A stretch of DNA of 64,000 nucleotides. Origin: Picosynechococcus sp. PCC 7003 (GTDB taxonomy: Bacteria > Cyanobacteriota > Cyanobacteriia > Cyanobacteriales > MRBY01). Below the pieces are notes generated by a model. That model ran no database searches. It had not been told where the DNA came from and was given only the letters and a program-made list of their open reading frames with translations. The translations under genes and the position numbers were made by a program. The stretch lies in NCBI RefSeq assembly GCF_001693255.1, contig NZ_CP016474.1:496001-560000 (forward strand). The letters run 5' to 3'. This document shows positions 56,075 through 64,000 of the stretch, piece by piece. Numbering within the stretch: position 1 is the stretch's first letter; the number at the start of each line of letters is the position of its first letter.

Positions 56075-56350
56075 ATGTCCACGATGCCTTCCCTTGATAG
56101 CCCCCTCTATAACCATCCCCTCCCCAAAATTGAACAGTGGCTCCGGGAGATGGGCTGTGAGCAAGATCCCCAAAATCTCCACTGCTGGACAGTCGGCCGT
56201 CCTGGTTGGCAAGCAGAAATCCGCCTCGAAATCGAAGAGCTTGCGGTGTCCTACCTCAAAGCTGGGGCCGATGGCTCTGACATCGAGCGTTCGTTTAAAT
56301 ATTCCCTCAGCCGTCGAGATATTGAAGCTGCCGTTTTTTCAGGCCCCTAA
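56075..56350 (+). CDS. DUF3143 family protein
   Basis: A 91-residue soluble protein from the ATG at 56075 (MSTMPSLDSPLYNHPLPKIE), with WLREMGCEQDPQNLHCWTVG, WQAEIRLEIEELAVSYLKAG and the terminal YSLSRRDIEAAVFSGP characteristic of DUF3143. Function unknown; it follows the J-domain gene. Its 3' end overlaps the convergent P-loop kinase gene by 44 bp. Confidence 0.88.
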   Translation: MSTMPSLDSPLYNHPLPKIEQWLREMGCEQDPQNLHCWTVGRPGWQAEIRLEIEELAVSYLKAGADGSDIERSFKYSLSRRDIEAAVFSGP

Positions 56351-56873
56351 GGGTTTTTGGTTGCAAATCCGGAAGGGTAATCACTTCTAGAAAGCCTTCC
56401 TGCGCCTGGGGGGGATCTACTTCAAGGTCACGGAGCATTTTTTGGATAACTTCTGGCGGCACTTGACGCGATCGCCTTTGGTTGCGAGCCAAGCAAATCT
56501 CTAGAGAACAAACCAAATACCAAGCCAACCAATCCATCGGTGGACATTTTTTTAAAAAATCTAATCGCCAGGGTTGATGGCAGTTGGTGGCATCATAAAT
56601 GACAGGTTTTCCCTGGGCGATTGCCTGGTGCAAGCGTTGTAAAACAATCGCCTCAATGGTGGGCCAATCCCCCTGAATCCCTGGATCACCGTACAATTGC
56701 GCCCGAATCCCATCGGTAGAAATTAAGCAAGCCTGGGGAATAGTTTGGAGTAGCCACCGGGCAAAGGTGGATTTGCCAGAACCAGGGGCACCAATGAGAA
56801 AATGCGATGGGGGTTGTACCAAGGAAAACACAATCAGTTTGAACGAATATTTTGCGTAATATCGACGAATCAA
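56307..56873 (-). CDS. P-loop kinase (polynucleotide-kinase-like)
   Basis: A 188-residue ATPase with Walker A GAPGSGKST, then LISTDGIRAQLYGD, IYDATNCHQPWRLDFL and CLARNQRRSRQVP lid arginines, a pattern of the zeta-toxin / polynucleotide kinase-like group. Function unknown; no antitoxin-like gene is adjacent. The first 20 residues before the P-loop strand may not be native; the family would start near FSLVQPPSHFLIG. It overlaps the DUF3143 gene by 44 bp and lies 9 bp from the divergent O-antigen-ligase-type gene. Confidence 0.82.
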   Translation of the reverse strand: MIRRYYAKYSFKLIVFSLVQPPSHFLIGAPGSGKSTFARWLLQTIPQACLISTDGIRAQLYGDPGIQGDWPTIEAIVLQRLHQAIAQGKPVIYDATNCHQPWRLDFLKKCPPMDWLAWYLVCSLEICLARNQRRSRQVPPEVIQKMLRDLEVDPPQAQEGFLEVITLPDLQPKTLRGLKKRQLQYLDG

Positions 56874-56882
56874 CGGGGATAG

Positions 56883-59396
56883 ATGAAGACTTTTGCTGAG
56901 ATGACAACAGGACGCTGGCTCGCCTGCGGGGGTTTGGTGCTCTTGATTGTTTTTATGTTTTTGCCGCCGAATTATTACCTGATGGCCGCCTTCCCTTGGA
57001 TCTTACTCTGGCAGGGAGGTTTTCTGCTTTTGGGGATTGCGCTGTTGGTGATGCTCCGAAAATTCGACCTGCCTTTTCGTCCCCTAGGCTATGGTTTGGA
57101 TTGGGGCATTCTCGCGGTGGCGATCGCCTGTGGATTATCCACCATATTCGCGCCGTTTAAAGGGGTCGCCTTATTTAATCTTGTCACTGTCTCAGGATAT
57201 GGCGTTGTCCTTTATGGTCTCCGAAACTTTAGCGGCCTGGGTGTTTGGACTTGGCAAAATCAATGGCGGAGCCTCGTGGGTCTAGGCTTTGGGATCAGTT
57301 TTGTGAGTCTCATTGGTTGGTTAATGACCAATGGCGAGCTAGAACGCAATTCCATTCCCCTTGGTCATCACAACTTTATGGCGGCCTATTTCTGCCTTAT
57401 CTTGCCAATTATTTTGAGCTTTGCCCTCGCCCAACGAGGAAAAATGCGGGGTTTACTCTTGGTGCTGAGTACCCCCATTCTTTATCTCCTCTACACTTGC
57501 TCTTCCCGGGGTGGCTTTGTGGGGTTATTTTTGTGGGCGATCGCCACCATTGCTTTCATTATTGGCCGCACAAAGGGGAAAAAACGCTTGATTTCCGGCA
57601 CCATTGCCTTATTTCTATTAGGAATTATGGTGACAGCCGGGTTGCAACACCCCCGGGTACAGCGGCTAATTCAAGTCAATTTCAACAATGGCCTACCAAC
57701 GGTGCAGTTCCAGGTGGATGGGGAAACAGAAGACCGCTTGTTTATGTGGCAGGCAGGCTTAAATATTTTGCAAGATCGCCCTTTAACGGGGGTCGGCCCT
57801 GGAAATATGTCCCGGGAATATAACCTCTACCGCCCGATCAATGTCGGCTCCGGGGCCGCCCACATCCAACAACTCCATAGCAACCCGATGCAACTTCTGG
57901 GGGAATTAGGTTTAATTGGTGGCGCGGCGATCGCCTTTTTCTTGGTGCAACTGGTTCGGCTCGGTCGTCGTATTCATAAAAATACGGATAACCCACAAAT
58001 TAAACGCTTACTCTACGGCTTGGGGGGCGGTTGGTTTGCCTACGCCATGGCGACCCTCACTGATTATCAACTAGAAAATATCCCCATCAGCCTTACCCTG
58101 ACTTTGACCGTTGTTCTGCTCCTAAGCGTTGCGGATCAGGTTTTAAACGACGTCAGTCCCCAACCCTTACCCATTCCCCAGCGTCGTTTGTGGAGCTTAG
58201 GAAGCCTTGCCGGTTTTCTGGGGGCTTTGCTAGTCGCTGTACCTTACAGTGCTGGGATGTATCTTTTTTCGCGGGGACAGACCCTCTGGAGCAACGGACA
58301 ACCGGAAGCAGCCTTTACCGCAGTGAACCGAGCCTATGCCCTCAATGGCTGGAATGTGAACTATCCCCTCCGGTTGGGACTATGGCTGTGGGGCACGCGC
58401 CAGGCAACGGATAACCCAGAAAGCAACCAACAAACCATAGAACTGGCGGCGGAATATTTCCTCGATGCCCAATCCCTGATCCCCAATGACTACTACGCCA
58501 ACGTTAATACAGGGGTCGTGCTGCGGGAATTAGACCCAAGCTTGGCGCAACCTTACTTTGAACGGGCAATCCAGTTGCTCTCAAGGGAAGCAGAACCCAC
58601 CTATTTTCTCCTCGGTCAAACCTACCTCCAGACTGATCAACGGGAAAAGGCGATCGCCGCCTTTGCCCTCCAGGGCTTAGTCGATCCCCATATCATGACC
58701 CTTGGCCAATGGGAGCAAGAACCCTTTACGGCGGTGCGGATGGAGGCCGTCGAAGCGTCCCTCGCTTTGTACCAAGATCTGATTGAACGCCTTGATCCCC
58801 AGGATCCCTACGTCATCACCCTCCAGGAGCGAATGGCTTGGCTCGCCTGGTGGCATGGTCTGCCGATTCCCCACCGGGATCATCTCAGCCAATTTTCACC
58901 GATGGTGCAAGCGTTGATTTTAGGCGATCGCCAACCCGAACAAGCCCTGGAAATCATTGACCAACAAATTGCCCAAAACCCAGACAATAATACCCGTTGG
59001 CTCATTCTCAAGGCTTGGTTCCAGCCGGACTTTAATCTGAATTTGAACCTCAAACAAGCCAATAGTGAAGAGGCCCAAACCTATCTCCTGACCTCCCGTC
59101 GTGCGGAAGGGGTGACGCTCCAGGAGTGGTTGAAGCAGATTGCCGAACTTGCTAAACCTGTCGGTAGTGAGCGCCTAGCCTCCCGACTGCTTTACCGTAG
59201 TGAAGATTTTGAAGCGGTGGATACGGTGTTGCGTCCCGACGATCTCCAGACGTTTCGCCTCCTGTCACTGTTGGGACTGGGAAGTGGTTATCCCCGCACG
59301 TTTCCTGTTTTAGATCAGCTGATTAATGATGTTCGTACCGAGGCGTTGGGACTCCCTCACCCCACTGAAAACGGTTTCCAACTCAGCGGGCAATAA
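56883..59396 (+). CDS. O-antigen ligase family membrane protein with TPR region
   Basis: An 837-residue protein. The first ~430 residues hold about 11-12 membrane helices and a Wzy_C/O-antigen ligase domain (LGHHNFMAAYFCLILP, YTCSSRGGFVGLFLW, LTGVGPGNMSREY, HSNPMQLLGELGLIGG with the conserved His). The C-terminal ~380 residues are soluble with TPR-like helical repeats (AYFLDAQSLIPNDYY-type, YANVNTGVVLRELDPSLAQP, AEPTYFLLGQTYLQTDQREK). Such proteins ligate polysaccharides or belong to the IctB-like set; which is not decided. It begins 9 bp from a divergent kinase gene and is followed by an MFS transporter 49 bp later. Confidence 0.88.
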   Translation: MKTFAEMTTGRWLACGGLVLLIVFMFLPPNYYLMAAFPWILLWQGGFLLLGIALLVMLRKFDLPFRPLGYGLDWGILAVAIACGLSTIFAPFKGVALFNLVTVSGYGVVLYGLRNFSGLGVWTWQNQWRSLVGLGFGISFVSLIGWLMTNGELERNSIPLGHHNFMAAYFCLILPIILSFALAQRGKMRGLLLVLSTPILYLLYTCSSRGGFVGLFLWAIATIAFIIGRTKGKKRLISGTIALFLLGIMVTAGLQHPRVQRLIQVNFNNGLPTVQFQVDGETEDRLFMWQAGLNILQDRPLTGVGPGNMSREYNLYRPINVGSGAAHIQQLHSNPMQLLGELGLIGGAAIAFFLVQLVRLGRRIHKNTDNPQIKRLLYGLGGGWFAYAMATLTDYQLENIPISLTLTLTVVLLLSVADQVLNDVSPQPLPIPQRRLWSLGSLAGFLGALLVAVPYSAGMYLFSRGQTLWSNGQPEAAFTAVNRAYALNGWNVNYPLRLGLWLWGTRQATDNPESNQQTIELAAEYFLDAQSLIPNDYYANVNTGVVLRELDPSLAQPYFERAIQLLSREAEPTYFLLGQTYLQTDQREKAIAAFALQGLVDPHIMTLGQWEQEPFTAVRMEAVEASLALYQDLIERLDPQDPYVITLQERMAWLAWWHGLPIPHRDHLSQFSPMVQALILGDRQPEQALEIIDQQIAQNPDNNTRWLILKAWFQPDFNLNLNLKQANSEEAQTYLLTSRRAEGVTLQEWLKQIAELAKPVGSERLASRLLYRSEDFEAVDTVLRPDDLQTFRLLSLLGLGSGYPRTFPVLDQLINDVRTEALGLPHPTENGFQLSGQ

Positions 59397-59445
59397 ATTT
59401 CACAAATTTCACGGTCAACACTTAAGAGCGCAATTTACAAACTTC

Positions 59446-60678
59446 ATGGGTAATGCATCAAAAACTTGGCTGCTGGGTCTTGATCGCCAGATCTGGATCC
59501 TCGCCGCAGGACGACTCCTTTCCCAGATTGGCACCGGGTTCACTGCCTTCTATGCGCCGATCTTTTTTGTGAATCAGGTGGGCCTGTCGGCAACCCAGGT
59601 GGGCCTTGCCCTAGGGAGTGCTTCAGTTTCTGGGGTATTGGGTCGTTTTCTCGGAGGGACAGGGGCTGATAATCCGGCCTGGGGTCGTAAAAAAACGCTT
59701 CTGGCGGCTGCTGGGGTTTCGGCGATCGCCGATGTGGCCTTGGCAACGGCAGATACTTTTTGGCTCTTGGTGTTGGGGAATTTGTTAATGGGGCTAGGGA
59801 TCGGTCTGTATTGGCCTGCTACGGAAACAGTGGTGGCAGATCTAACCAGCGGTAGTCAGCGCAATGAAGCCTTTGCTCTGGTACGCCTGGCGGACAACAT
59901 TGGTCTTGGTACAGGGGTAATGCTGGGGGGGTTAATCATTGCGACAATTCAAAATTATCGCTTGCTTTTTGTGCTTGATGGCATCAGTTTTGTGGTGTTT
60001 TTTGGGGTAATCTGGGTGGCGATCGCCGAAACCTATCAAAACCACGAAGATGTCCAAGCCGATGGTAATAGCTGGTTGACGGCCCTCCAGGATCGACGGC
60101 TGGTGATTTACATGGCAGTCAATGTGATGTTTACGCTCTACATCGCCCAGATCCAAAGCACCGCGCCTTTATACCTCACGAACTTTATTGAATTTTCTCC
60201 CCAGGTGATTAGTGGCTTGTTTGCGTGGCATATTGTGTTTGCCTCCCTCTGTCAGTTGCCCATCGCCCGCCGTTTAAATAGCTTAAGCCGACCCCATGCC
60301 CTGATGGTTTCCCTCCTGTTGTGGGGCATGGGCTTTACGGTGATGTGGGGAGCGGGTATTGGTGCAATTCCGGCATTGGTGGGGGCGATCGCCAGTCTGG
60401 GGATTTTAGCCCTGGCCACCGATGCCTATACCCCAGCCGCTTCTGCTTTGGTGGTTGATTTGGCCCCAGCCTCCCAACGGGGTGTTTACTTGGCGCTCAA
60501 TTCCCAATGTTGGGCGATTGGTTATTTAATTGGGCCACCGATTGGTGGTTGGGCCTTGGATCAGGTGCCGGCGATCGCCCATGGGTTTTGGCTGGCGGGA
60601 GCCGTGAGTATTGTGCCCTGTCTGTTAACCTTGCGCTACCTCGAAACCCTCATCACCCACAAAAAAACGGAGGGTTAA
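59446..60678 (+). CDS. MFS transporter
   Basis: A 410-residue major facilitator with 12 predicted helices, from the ATG at 59446 (MGNASKTWLLGLDRQIWILA). Marks: GRLLSQIGTGFTAFYAPIFF, the loop 2-3 motif GRFLGGTGADNPAWGRKKTL and GIGLYWPATETVVADL; the second half has LALNSQCWAIGYLIGPPIGG. Similar to drug-efflux-type MFS proteins; substrate unknown. An upstream in-frame ATG at 59326 lies within the previous gene. Its last codons overlap the mgdA terminator hairpin. Confidence 0.9.
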   Translation: MGNASKTWLLGLDRQIWILAAGRLLSQIGTGFTAFYAPIFFVNQVGLSATQVGLALGSASVSGVLGRFLGGTGADNPAWGRKKTLLAAAGVSAIADVALATADTFWLLVLGNLLMGLGIGLYWPATETVVADLTSGSQRNEAFALVRLADNIGLGTGVMLGGLIIATIQNYRLLFVLDGISFVVFFGVIWVAIAETYQNHEDVQADGNSWLTALQDRRLVIYMAVNVMFTLYIAQIQSTAPLYLTNFIEFSPQVISGLFAWHIVFASLCQLPIARRLNSLSRPHALMVSLLLWGMGFTVMWGAGIGAIPALVGAIASLGILALATDAYTPAASALVVDLAPASQRGVYLALNSQCWAIGYLIGPPIGGWALDQVPAIAHGFWLAGAVSIVPCLLTLRYLETLITHKKTEG

Positions 60679-60685
60679 CTCCGTT
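60661..60685 (-). terminator. Intrinsic terminator of mgdA
   Basis: On the minus strand AACGGAG (60685-60679) pairs with CTCCGTT (60672-60666) around TTAACC, with T7 following (60667-60661). It ends leftward transcription from mgdA after passing the 60695-60803 element, and overlaps the last codons of the convergent MFS gene. Confidence 0.75.
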
Positions 60686-60694
60686 AATCAATCA

Positions 60695-60803
60695 AATATA
60701 GTCATTCCAAATCGTAATGAGACAGTCAAAAATCTCAAGTCCCCCTTTCAAAGGGGGATTCAGGGGGATCGAATCTCTCGAACTTAATCGAAATGACTAT
60801 ATT
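60695..60803. mobile_element. 109-bp MITE-like element
   Basis: Perfect 12-bp terminal inverted repeats, AATATAGTCATT at 60695-60706 and AATGACTATATT at 60792-60803. The interior has a TCCCCCTTT / AAAGGGGGA hairpin near 60739-60758, followed by TTCAGGGGGATC, a word common in cyanobacterial miniature elements. No coding capacity. It sits between convergent genes, a site where insertion does no harm. Only one copy is in the window. Confidence 0.6.
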
Positions 60804-60822
60804 CCGCTTGACCCTAGAGATA

Positions 60823-62247
60823 TTAGGTTTGGGAAACAAAGTTTTCTTCTTCTCCCTGGTGGGTGGTTTTGACCCACTTGAGCCGTTTGGGGCGCACCGA
60901 CATCCGGGCTGTAGTTAAAGGCATCACCACCATCCAATGGAGCATATAAACCATGGTCAGACCGCAGGCCGTAAAAATTTTTGTGACCTTTGCCCAAGTC
61001 CAAGGCAGATCTCGATAGACCCGCAGATTTCCCTGCACCATTGCCCAGAGAGAAAGACCTAGGGCGAGGGTCGTCATCGGCATCAGGACAGGTAAATGGC
61101 CCTTGAGCACCGCAAAAATAAAGTCAGGGATAGCCGCAGTGGGGAGCAAATACTGCATCAAAATGAAGGAAAAAAGATCGACTTTTTTGCCAAAGCCGAG
61201 GCGCTTATTCGAGAAATACCGCCAATAGTCGAGGTAGCGCTGGTAACCCCCTTCGGCCCAACGGCTGCGCTGGTGCCAGAGGGCGATCGCCTTGGTGACC
61301 CCTTCTTCGTTGACGGCGGGATTGAGTAAAAAGCCAATTTGCCAGTTGTCCAAATGGAGACGGATCGTTAGATCTAGATCATCGGTGATCGTTTCTTCGT
61401 TCCAACCACCACATTGATCTAAGGCGGAACGACGCACAAACTGACCATTACCCCGCAGTTCACCGATCCCCCCCAGGGCAATCCGTTGTTGCTGGAAATA
61501 GCTATCGAGGATCATTTCTGTGGCTTGGCCCTTCGTCCAGAAATTTAGCGGTTCGTTGGCAATCGCCTTCCGGACTTGGATCGCCCCCACATTTTCATCG
61601 GCAAAGAGGGGCACCACATGACGCAAAAATTCCGGCGGCACCGTAGCATCGGCATCAAACACCGCAATAATTTCTCCTTGGGTTTGGGAGAGCACCTGGT
61701 TTAGCGCTCCTGATTTTCCGCCACCCGCATTGGGAGGGCGATGTACCACCTGCAACTGGGGATATTCCAGGGCCAATTGATCAAGGATTTGAGGCGTTCT
61801 GTCGGTGCTGGCATCATCAATTAACCAGACCTCGCATTTATCTGTCGGATAATCCAGTTGGCAGAGATTTTTTACCAAACGCCCAATGACTGCCTCTTCG
61901 TTCTTTGCCGAGACGATGAGGGAAACGATGGGAGCCGTGGCCAAATCTGTGTCGGTTAGGGGTTGAGGTTGGGGATCGGGCTGGGCGCTGACCAAACGGA
62001 TGGCCTGAATCAGCAGCAGACCTGTGGCCCCCAAAACCGCCGTTGAACCCCAACTTATACTGTGGAGAACAAAGGCGATCGCCCAGATAAAACTGAGCAT
62101 AAAGGCTGATTTTTTGCGACGTCCCCCTAATCCCTGGAAAAAATCACTCCGAAATTCCGCTTCGGCCACCTCTGGATCAGTCAGTTCATCTAAAAAAGCC
62201 CCAAGGGGATCGTGATTTTCATCGGTTTGCCAGGGTTGATTTGCCAT
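60823..62247 (-). CDS. mgdA: Beta-monoglucosyldiacylglycerol synthase (MgdA-type GT2)
   Basis: Membrane glycosyltransferase (GT2) that adds glucose to diacylglycerol to make monoglucosyldiacylglycerol, the first step of cyanobacterial galactolipid synthesis. 474 residues from the ATG at 62247, which has AGGAG nine bases upstream; a longer frame to 62319 has no ribosome site. Marks: VSLIVSAKNEEAVIGRLVKN, VWLIDDASTDRTPQILDQLA, GGGKSGALNQVL, AVFDADATVPPEFLR, ELRGNGQFVRR, TDDLDLTIRLHLDN and QRSRWAEGGYQRYLDYW. It ends TARMSVRPKRLKWVKTTHQG, as recalled for Synechocystis Sll1377. About five membrane helices flank the catalytic part. Confidence 0.93.
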   Translation of the reverse strand: MANQPWQTDENHDPLGAFLDELTDPEVAEAEFRSDFFQGLGGRRKKSAFMLSFIWAIAFVLHSISWGSTAVLGATGLLLIQAIRLVSAQPDPQPQPLTDTDLATAPIVSLIVSAKNEEAVIGRLVKNLCQLDYPTDKCEVWLIDDASTDRTPQILDQLALEYPQLQVVHRPPNAGGGKSGALNQVLSQTQGEIIAVFDADATVPPEFLRHVVPLFADENVGAIQVRKAIANEPLNFWTKGQATEMILDSYFQQQRIALGGIGELRGNGQFVRRSALDQCGGWNEETITDDLDLTIRLHLDNWQIGFLLNPAVNEEGVTKAIALWHQRSRWAEGGYQRYLDYWRYFSNKRLGFGKKVDLFSFILMQYLLPTAAIPDFIFAVLKGHLPVLMPMTTLALGLSLWAMVQGNLRVYRDLPWTWAKVTKIFTACGLTMVYMLHWMVVMPLTTARMSVRPKRLKWVKTTHQGEEENFVSQT

Positions 62248-62377
62248 GCGGAGATTCTCCTCTTCCAAAAAGTGCTGTTCGGGGGCAGGGGATAATTGCG
62301 TTTGCCGCTCGACATTCATGATAATCGATAGGCTTGTCCCCTTGGGGAACGCTGCTCAAGGGACTGTACAACCATCG

Positions 62378-62959
62378 CTATGAGGTTGGCGCAGTGAAGG
62401 TTACTCCTTCGTAAATGTCCGTGAGGGGAGCATCGAGATCAAAGGAGTCTAAATGGGCGATCGCCTCGAGACCTTCGTAGATTTGTAGCGTCCAAATATC
62501 CTGGGTCTGTCGCCGAAAACATTGAATAAATGGGCTTTCTGTGCCAACGAGTAAATATTCTTCTAGGCTCGGAATGGTGCGGTAGTACAGAAATTTAGCA
62601 GTTTGATCAAAATTTTTCGTCGAGGGAGAAAGCACTTCAATAATAAGCTTAGGCTTTTCCACAAATAGCTCACTCGTATTATCTTCTGGATCGCAAGTCA
62701 CGACGAGATCAGGATAGAAAAACCGCCGACCTGTCTGTAATTTGACTTTAATATCAGCCATGAAAGTCGTACAGCCAGAGTTTTGCAGATAGCGACGTAA
62801 GAGCAGGTAAAGATTTCCGCTGACAAGGTTATGGTTTTTACTCGTACCAGCCATGGCGTAAAGCTCACCATCGAAATATTCATGGCGGATATCACTGGTG
62901 ACTTCAAAGGCGAGATATTCCTCTGGGGTTAAGTGTGTATGGTCACTGAGAGCAATCAT
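62378..62959 (-). CDS. Uma2 family (DUF820) putative endonuclease
   Basis: A 193-residue Uma2 protein starting MIALSDHTHLTPEEYLAFEV. The core motifs match the 9539-10156 protein: RHEYFDGELYAMAGTS, TGRRFFYPDLVVTCDP, KPKLIIEVLSPSTKNFD and FLYYRTIPSLEEYLLVG. It lies 23 bp after the pcrA stop on the same strand and could be co-transcribed. Function unknown. Confidence 0.88.
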   Translation of the reverse strand: MIALSDHTHLTPEEYLAFEVTSDIRHEYFDGELYAMAGTSKNHNLVSGNLYLLLRRYLQNSGCTTFMADIKVKLQTGRRFFYPDLVVTCDPEDNTSELFVEKPKLIIEVLSPSTKNFDQTAKFLYYRTIPSLEEYLLVGTESPFIQCFRRQTQDIWTLQIYEGLEAIAHLDSFDLDAPLTDIYEGVTFTAPTS

Positions 62960-62982
62960 AATCTGCTGCGCTGAGGGTTTAC

Positions 62983-64000
62983 CTAGAGCTTTTTCATGGG
63001 AGCCACCCGGGGATCAATGATTTTTTTGCCGAGATTCGGAAACTGGATCGCTAGGTTGGTCTTTTTGTCATCCCCAAAGATTTTGATCACTTCCCCTTCC
63101 CCAAAAACATTGTGATGGACGCGATCGCCAATGTCCCATTTTTGTTGGGCCACTTCGGTACGGGCCGCCTGCCGTTCCCGTCTTTTCTGGGAGCGTTGCT
63201 TCTGGCTAATGGACATCATTTTGGGCTCCTGTTTCGGGGGCCTTGGGGCTGGCGATCGCCCATTAGAAGTTACCAATTCTTCCGGCAGTTCTGCGAGAAA
63301 TTGTGAGGCGACAGCAGGCTCACGGTAACCCCACATATATCGCTCCCGGGTATAGCTGAGGAATAGTTGCTCCTGGGCGCGGGTCAGGCCCACATAACAT
63401 AAGCGTCGTTCTTCTTCTAAAGCAACGGGATCATTTAAGGAGCGGGTATGGGGAAATAGCCCTTGCTCTAGCCCCACCAAAAAGACCACCGGAAATTCCA
63501 AGCCCTTGGCCGAATGGAGGGTCATCAAAGAAACCTGCTGGGACTCATCATCAAGGTTATCGAGATCCGAAGCGAGGGATGCATTTTCCAAAAAGCCATT
63601 TAAGCTGCTGTCTTCGTTTTCGTCTTGGAATTGCAGCATCGCATTGTACAGTTCGGAAATATTTTCGACGCGGCTGTCGGCTTCCTCGGTGCCTTGGCTT
63701 TTGAGGTCATCAATGTAGCCGGAATTTTCCATCACATAATCAAGAATATCGGCACCGCGCATGGTCGCCATTTTGCCCTGCATTTCCTGGATCAGCCCCG
63801 TAAACTCGTTAATTTTCCGAGCGGCCCGTCCGGCGATCGTGGCCACAGAGGTTTCATCGCTGAGGATTTCCCAGAGGGGACAGCCTAATTCCTGGGCGGC
63901 ATGGTTAAGTTTATCGACGGTGGTTTTGCCGATGCCCCGTTTGGGCGTATTGATCACCCGCATTAGGCTAATGGTATCTGCGGGATTGGCGATCGCCTTG
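62983..64000 (-). CDS. pcrA: UvrD/PcrA-type DNA helicase (partial, 3' part)
   Basis: C-terminal about 339 residues of a superfamily 1 helicase; the frame is open to the window edge, so the start lies beyond 64000. Upstream codons in the window read KAIANPADTISLMRVINTPK RGIG, a known PcrA stretch. Motifs present: MTLHSAKGLEFPVVFLVG (motif V region), HTRSLNDPVALEEERRLCYV (the EEERRL motif) and GLTRAQEQLFLSYTRERYMW (motif VI). The C-terminal tail WDIGDRVHHNVFGEGEVIKI is the Tudor-like PcrA end. Acts in nucleotide excision repair and fork clearance. Confidence 0.95.
   Translation of the reverse strand, partial: KAIANPADTISLMRVINTPKRGIGKTTVDKLNHAAQELGCPLWEILSDETSVATIAGRAARKINEFTGLIQEMQGKMATMRGADILDYVMENSGYIDDLKSQGTEEADSRVENISELYNAMLQFQDENEDSSLNGFLENASLASDLDNLDDESQQVSLMTLHSAKGLEFPVVFLVGLEQGLFPHTRSLNDPVALEEERRLCYVGLTRAQEQLFLSYTRERYMWGYREPAVASQFLAELPEELVTSNGRSPAPRPPKQEPKMMSISQKQRSQKRRERQAARTEVAQQKWDIGDRVHHNVFGEGEVIKIFGDDKKTNLAIQFPNLGKKIIDPRVAPMKKL

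Overview
The window is chromosomal DNA of a unicellular cyanobacterium. Three things point there. The octamer GCGATCGC (HIP1) recurs throughout, in genes and gaps alike. The gene set includes chlorophyll synthase ChlG, the bicarbonate transporter SbtA with its PII-like partner SbtB, the glucolipid synthase MgdA and bacterial Trm1. Protein sequences resemble the Picosynechococcus / Synechococcus sp. PCC 7002 group most closely, though that placement is from memory and was not searched. No rRNA, tRNA, CRISPR array, prophage or intact transposon was seen.

Layout. 0-9.3 kb: rpsF, an FAH-family hydrolase, a peptide-type ABC binding lipoprotein, an SpkB-like kinase with pentapeptide repeats, pheT and an ACT-fused malic enzyme. 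9.5-21.8 kb: a Uma2-family protein, glmM, recN, a very large CheB-CheR-PAS hybrid histidine kinase, a hexose-6-phosphate mutarotase, a PP2C phosphatase, an ABC1/UbiB-type kinase and a small coiled-coil protein. 21.9-28.4 kb: leuD-queD-FGGY kinase run, a second Ser/Thr kinase with a Pro-Glu linker, a GPH-type sugar symporter and a secreted orphan.

28.5-36.4 kb is the most distinctive part. It holds an amidoligase, a zinc-ribbon protein, the proteasome-like peptidase Anbu, a transglutaminase-like protease, an alpha-E protein and a circularly permuted ATP-grasp protein. A bestrophin channel gene and the decayed remains of an MscS channel gene sit in the middle. This gene set reads as a peptide-tagging or peptide-turnover system. 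36.7-39.7 kb is a CO2-concentrating locus with sbtA and sbtB on opposite strands, separated by a small membrane-protein gene and about 1 kb of non-coding DNA with hairpins; this SbtB lacks the usual C-terminal Cys motif.

39.9-49.7 kb: an FHA protein, TlyA, an Hsp70-family protein, an M16 peptidase-like protein without its zinc motif, Trm1, a NYN/OST-HTH protein, an M48 protease, purF and a PHP phosphoesterase. 50-56.9 kb: chlG, pyrF, a bolA-grxD pair, several small cyanobacterial proteins of unknown function including a Cys-rich one, a DciA-like protein with a zinc ribbon, a DnaJ protein, a DUF3143 protein and a P-loop kinase. 56.9-64 kb: an O-antigen-ligase/TPR protein, an MFS transporter, a 109-bp MITE-like element, mgdA, a second Uma2 protein and the 3' part of a pcrA/uvrD helicase gene that runs off the window.

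Most genes are single or in runs of two or three. Convergent pairs are often packed to a few bases (glmM/recN and FGGY kinase/Ser-Thr kinase overlap by 4 bp; the DUF3143 gene and the P-loop kinase gene by 44 bp) and several share hairpin terminators.
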